Positions 33,410 to 37,250 of a DNA stretch of 37,250 nucleotides are shown in pieces. Position numbers and translations under genes: made by a program. Position 1 is the stretch's first letter. Each line of letters begins with the position of its first letter. The notes under the pieces were generated by a model that saw nothing but the letters and a program-made list of their open reading frames with translations, did not search any database and was not told the origin of the DNA. The DNA is from Hofstenia miamia (lineage: Eukaryota > Xenacoelomorpha > Acoela). The stretch is from contig SCFE01000099.1 of NCBI GenBank assembly GCA_004352715.1, positions 1,162,198-1,199,447 of the forward strand, given 5' to 3'.

Positions 33410-34735
33410 TCATATACAGAAGCACAAGAGTTTCTGAAATTAGGTATATTTCCTCATTGCATTGTTTTTAAACATTTTAATGTAGTGTTTGGAAGTACTG
33501 GCAGAAATAAACTACAAAAAATGTTCAGCATATGAATGAAAAACATGTTACTTTACAAAGCAAGATATTATTATTACAAGAAGTATTTATCACAAAGGTG
33601 ATTTTGCGATGTAGTGCACATAGCTCTGGTACCTAATGGCTATAAAACATATAAAGCAAAAGTTTCTATATAATAAGGAATTCAAAAGTTAGGCAAAAAA
33701 TTCTTATGGAAAGAATAGCGCACTCGATATGAACACTAAACAGTTTTTGTTAATTAAGTTTACACTAAACAAATAAATGTAGATACTAAATTAGTAAATA
33801 GCAAATGCAGATGGTGCGACATCATTTATTTAAACTATGCCGCCGTCTAGTCGTTGACGTCATTACCAAATTTAAGAGTAAAAAATGTCAACAAAAGTCC
33901 TGAAATAAACGCTAAATTGCAATGAAATTTTCTGAATACTTCGATCAAAATTAGCCAAAGATTATTTATAAAATAAATGAAGTTATTAATTTTTAAGGAA
34001 AATGTCGCAAAATATATGGGTGCGTCTCAAAAGACCAGATTTCTATTCTAAATATAAAATAGCTGCAAAAAATTGCAATAAACTAACATTAATTAAACAC
34101 AGAAATGTAAGGGGCAGAAATTTTAGTCCCATGCACCACAAAACCTAGCACTAATCCAAGTCCAGGTTCACACAATGGACAGAGCCAGAGCTCAATCTAA
34201 GTCCCCTAAGAGCCCAATATTAAGCCCGAATGTTTCAACAAAAATCTCCGTGTATATATGGAAAAAAAATTCATGTGAGAAAATATTACAGAATCAGAGA
34301 TCTATCCAAAAATAGAAACTAAAAAATTACCAAAAGATTTAGCTTAGTAAAGCAACATCCCTGAACAAGCCCACAACTTCAGCGGAAATTCAAGCCCAAC
34401 ACAATCCCACTCAACTCAATGGATACAAAACACATCTCTCTCTGGAGACAGGGCAACAAAAAATAATTTTAAAAATTATTGATAAATACAAACAAAATTT
34501 TTATTTAAAAAACAGAAGTAATCAATTGGTAGGTAACAATTACTGAAACTTCATTTCGTTTTGACTCGTCTATCACCCTATTTTGGTGAACGACTAACCG
34601 TTGTGATAGGCTATTCAGCAAAATGAAACATATATTCAATAATTACTGAACTATTTGCATAATCCTAGCAATTATTGAAAGTTATTAATTTTAGGCGGAA
34701 ATTATTGGTGGATTTATAAAATCCAATTAATGGAG
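33410..34735. other. Anonymous DNA with a C-rich AGCCC-word stretch
   Basis: No gene seen. Between about 34125 and 34425 the plus strand is unusually rich in AGCCCA/AAGCCC/GTCC words (for example AGAGCCCAATATTAAGCCC), in contrast with its AT-rich flanks. It may be an eroded simple repeat. Confidence 0.4.
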
Positions 34736-34743
34736 GGATACAT

Positions 34744-35081
34744 TAGGCCTCTGCCGAGTTGATTTCTTAAGCAAGGTCGAGTTAGAACCCTAACTCACGA
34801 GTTCGAGTCGAGCTAAGAGTTACAATTATATGGAATTTTCTCGTTAGGTTAAAATATATATAACTGTACTAAGGAAATACTAAACTAAATGAGAGAAACC
34901 AAACCTGATGACTTACAATTTGAGATAAATAGTGAAAGGCCGATATATTGTTCAACATTATAGGCAAAAATTGAAGAAAAACAGATGCCATTCATGCTAA
35001 GATCCAGTTGGTTTCAATTATTTGAAATGTCAAGTTGAGTTTTTAGCCCCTGAGACGAGTTCGAGTACTCGCAAGGCCCTA
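34744..35081. mobile_element. Possible hAT-like MITE
   Basis: The candidate ends are TAGGCCTCTGCCGAGT on the left and TAGGGCCTTGCGAGT on the reverse-complemented right. The 8-bp flanks GGATACAT (34736-34743) and GGATATAC (35082-35089) match at 6 of 8. Inside, ACGAGTTCGAGT occurs near both ends in direct orientation, and there is a short perfect hairpin GAGTTAG-AACC-CTAACTC. Termini and flanks are weaker than for the other elements, so the call is tentative. Confidence 0.4.
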
Positions 35082-35089
35082 GGATATAC

Positions 35090-36847
35090 ATACATACTAA
35101 AATCAACATTGGTCAAATTCTCAAATTCAAGAATTTGTTTTGAATCATGCTGCTGAAAATTAGTCAGATTATTTAAAGCTTGATGAATATCTCTCCTAAT
35201 CCGCTTACAAAAGGAATTCATATTTACTAAATCAGTCACTACTATAAATCTCATACATTTTTATTGGAATGCTTTACTTTACATGTGAACAATTGCCACT
35301 TCTGATGATATACGTTTACGATAAAAAAATCGAATTATTTATTGCAAGAGTCTTAAATAGGCGTTCCGGGAATATTCCGGGATTGCAAAAAAAAAATTCC
35401 ATGAGGATCGAGATCATTTCTCAATTTTTACGAGATTCACAATAGGTGAAAACTAGAGCAAAATTGTAGAATATTAATTAACAACGTTAAGAGGATGATT
35501 TATATGTTGTTTCAAACCTAGGCACATAATCAGGGTTTTGCGGTACGTTTCAGTCCCATGACACCTAGGAGTCTCAATTCCATGAAACTGAGACCTGGGA
35601 CTAAGTATTTTATTAGCATTGGAACTAACATGGCACATCACATGGACCATAAATTCAAACCGGAACGGAAAGATTTCAAAACATGCATATATTTTGTCAG
35701 TCTTTTCAAAACTGGAAACTATACAGTGAAGCCAAATGGGAATAAGAGGAGTGGGTATCAAAAATGTAGTAGGAATGCTAATTGAATATACATCATTTAA
35801 TGACGACTACTCTGAAAATGCAATAATAAGGATTCTGGCCTTGTTACCACTTTATGAAGCCCTAATAATAATTGTGCTTAACTCCGTATTTCAAAGAATT
35901 TAAATTCTAGACAATTTTATGAATTGTCAATAAAAGTCTTGACACATACAAGTGATAACTAATGTCACCATATAAACAATACAATAACAAAACAAACATC
36001 ACAAATGAACTTCAGAGGCTAAGAGCTCTTTTGACCTGTAGCACTTTCCATTTATACATGAAGACGCATGGCGAGGTCACCTTTAAGCATTTGTCGTAAA
36101 TTTTCTACAATACACAAATGCGTGCTCTATTGCACCAACATGGCGTATGCTTTTAAAAACTTGCAAAAATTGAACTTCCCCAGTAGTTCAGCTTTCGAAA
36201 AGATGTAATCGGTGTAACTGGAAAGTTTTGAATCGTTTCGTGAAGGATTTATGGTTTTCGTAAAAACATTTATCGTATTAACAAAAAGCTGATTACACGT
36301 AGTTACATTTTGTCATGGATAAACCGTGTATGTTTTTTAAACAAGCATAAAAGTGATTTAAATAAAATCAAATACAATTTTTCAATGACAAGTAAATTCT
36401 TAAAAGAGCTACATGTTAAAAAAATTAATTGATTCTGTGCATTGCTATTAGGAATTTAAATGTGCTACAATATTTTGTATTCTTTGAATAAATATACGTT
36501 CATTCAAACCACAAAGTGAAAGTTTGGACCCCTTCCAGCTTTGAACTTTAATATGACCTTATCTTTCAGAAATTTGTTGCAGTTCCTAAACTATAGAACT
36601 TACTCTATAAATTTCAATGTCACTAAGAGCATTTACAGAATAGCTAAAACTGGGCAACGAATGAAAGGACTACATTTCTAAGAATAAGTTATGAGACAAA
36701 GTTAAAAGATTCTCTCGTACATTACATTAATGGATTTTTTGGATAATAAAATAATAAGTCGAGTCCTGACTTTTCTAGGCCCTTTGAAAACTTAATGGTC
36801 TTACAATTGGGAATACTTTCTGATTATGTATGCAACGAAACGTAGTG
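35090..36847. other. Anonymous AT-rich DNA with one short hairpin
   Basis: No supported gene. At 35550-35605 the words AGTCCCA...GTCTCA...TGAGAC...TGGGACT form a bulged hairpin, just inside a hAT-like CAGGGTTTTGCGG at 35532 that lacks a recognisable partner. The overlapping ORFs at 35474-35785 on both strands reflect that hairpin. Confidence 0.4.
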
Positions 36848-36926
36848 TAGCCTTCGAAAAGCACGAATTCATTGAGAATCGACCTTCAATTAAAAGTCAG
36901 ACGATATTGTTCGTCTGACCTCTAAC
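36848..36926 (+). repeat. Dispersed repeat family 2, copy 2, with a perfect 9-bp hairpin
   Basis: This aligns with 16451-16535. Here the hairpin is perfect: GTCAGACGA (36896-36904) pairs with TCGTCTGAC (36911-36919) across a 6-base loop. Conservation of the stem words in both copies suggests the hairpin belonged to the ancestral element. Confidence 0.6.
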
Positions 36927-37117
36927 AATTTCAGAGAATCTGTTTTTAGCAAAGTATAAAGCTGTTAATTAACGAGTGCCATTTGGCGACGAATGGAATT
37001 GGGTCGAGCAATATGAAATGCTTATCAAACAAATTATATACAATTTGATAAACGAAAGTATAGTTAATTTCGTTGAAAAACCATTTGATGATAAGCTTCG
37101 AACGCAGACTTTAGGGA

Positions 37118-37211
37118 CAGAGGCGCATTTATGGGAGGGGACATGGGGAAAATGTCCCTCCTCTTCACACTTCCAACATCGATATTTTCAGGTTAAGAAT
37201 AAAATATTTTA

Positions 37212-37250
<39 letters not shown>
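37118..37250 (+). mobile_element. Left end of another hAT-like element, cut by the window edge
   Basis: CAGAGGCGCATTTATGGG begins at 37118, followed by GGAGGGGACATGGGG and the near-complementary ATGTCCCTCC. This repeats the terminus and the G-run/C-run layout of element E. The expected left target duplication would be TTTAGGGA. The right end is outside the window, so neither boundary nor duplication can be tested here. Confidence 0.5.
37216..37250. repeat. (TA)n microsatellite at the window edge
   Basis: A TA run from 37216 to the end, about 100 bp inside the partial hAT-like element starting at 37118, much as a TA tract lies inside element E. Confidence 0.9.

Noticed and set aside
34798-34815. 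GAGTTCGAGTC resembling a tRNA B box
   Set aside because: No A box or cloverleaf around it; it belongs to the short-repeat pattern of the candidate MITE. I found no tRNA or rRNA gene in the window.
35532-35870. CAGGGTTTTGCGG with a possible right end near AAGCCCTA
   Set aside because: Terminal match is weak and the 8-bp flanks do not agree.
1-37250. CRISPR arrays, operons, bacterial promoters or riboswitches
   Set aside because: Introns, microsatellites and eukaryotic transposons show this is animal nuclear DNA; the only regular array is a gap-free 175-bp tandem repeat without spacers.

Overview
The window is AT-rich, gene-poor eukaryotic DNA with long (TA)n microsatellites, assembly gaps inside those microsatellites, GT/AG splice signals and many decayed cut-and-paste transposons. 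It has no operons and no dense coding. A RING-CH exon and Tc1/mariner plus hAT-type elements point to an AT-rich invertebrate animal. I cannot name the species from sequence alone.

Layout. 1-9,857 is anonymous AT-rich DNA with microsatellites and two N gaps (3450-3677, 8430-8529). 9,896-10,869 is a broken Tc1-like transposon with one terminal repeat and no 3' end. 11,375-12,929 is a stack of four short hAT-like elements nested three levels deep; each is bounded by imperfect terminal inverted repeats and 8-bp target duplications. 12,930-16,980 is mostly anonymous, with a possible zinc-finger exon at 13,746. 17,009-17,650 is an internally deleted mariner-like element with terminal repeats matching at 34 of 37 bases. 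18,218-18,431 (minus) is the one confidently recognised host-gene piece: a 214-bp exon coding the whole C4HC3 RING-CH domain of a MARCH-type E3 ubiquitin ligase. 19,079-20,215 holds an exact 145-bp duplication around a gap. 20,216-30,282 is anonymous apart from dispersed repeat copies and microsatellites. 30,283-31,183 is a 175-bp tandem repeat with five full units and one partial. 31,317-31,879 contains a phase-compatible chain of possible small exons that runs into a large palindrome (31,873-32,076). 32,582-33,401 is a hAT-like element with a perfect 8-bp target duplication. 34,744-35,081 is a weaker candidate of the same type, and at 37,118 another hAT-like terminus starts and runs off the edge.

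The recognisable parts do not form a pathway. The MARCH exon belongs to a long gene whose other exons I cannot find here. The rest is a record of transposon insertion and decay. The points most worth a second look are the nested hAT stack, the G-run/C-run subterminal design shared by three of the hAT-like elements, the exon-like chain next to the palindrome, and the exact duplication at the gap.
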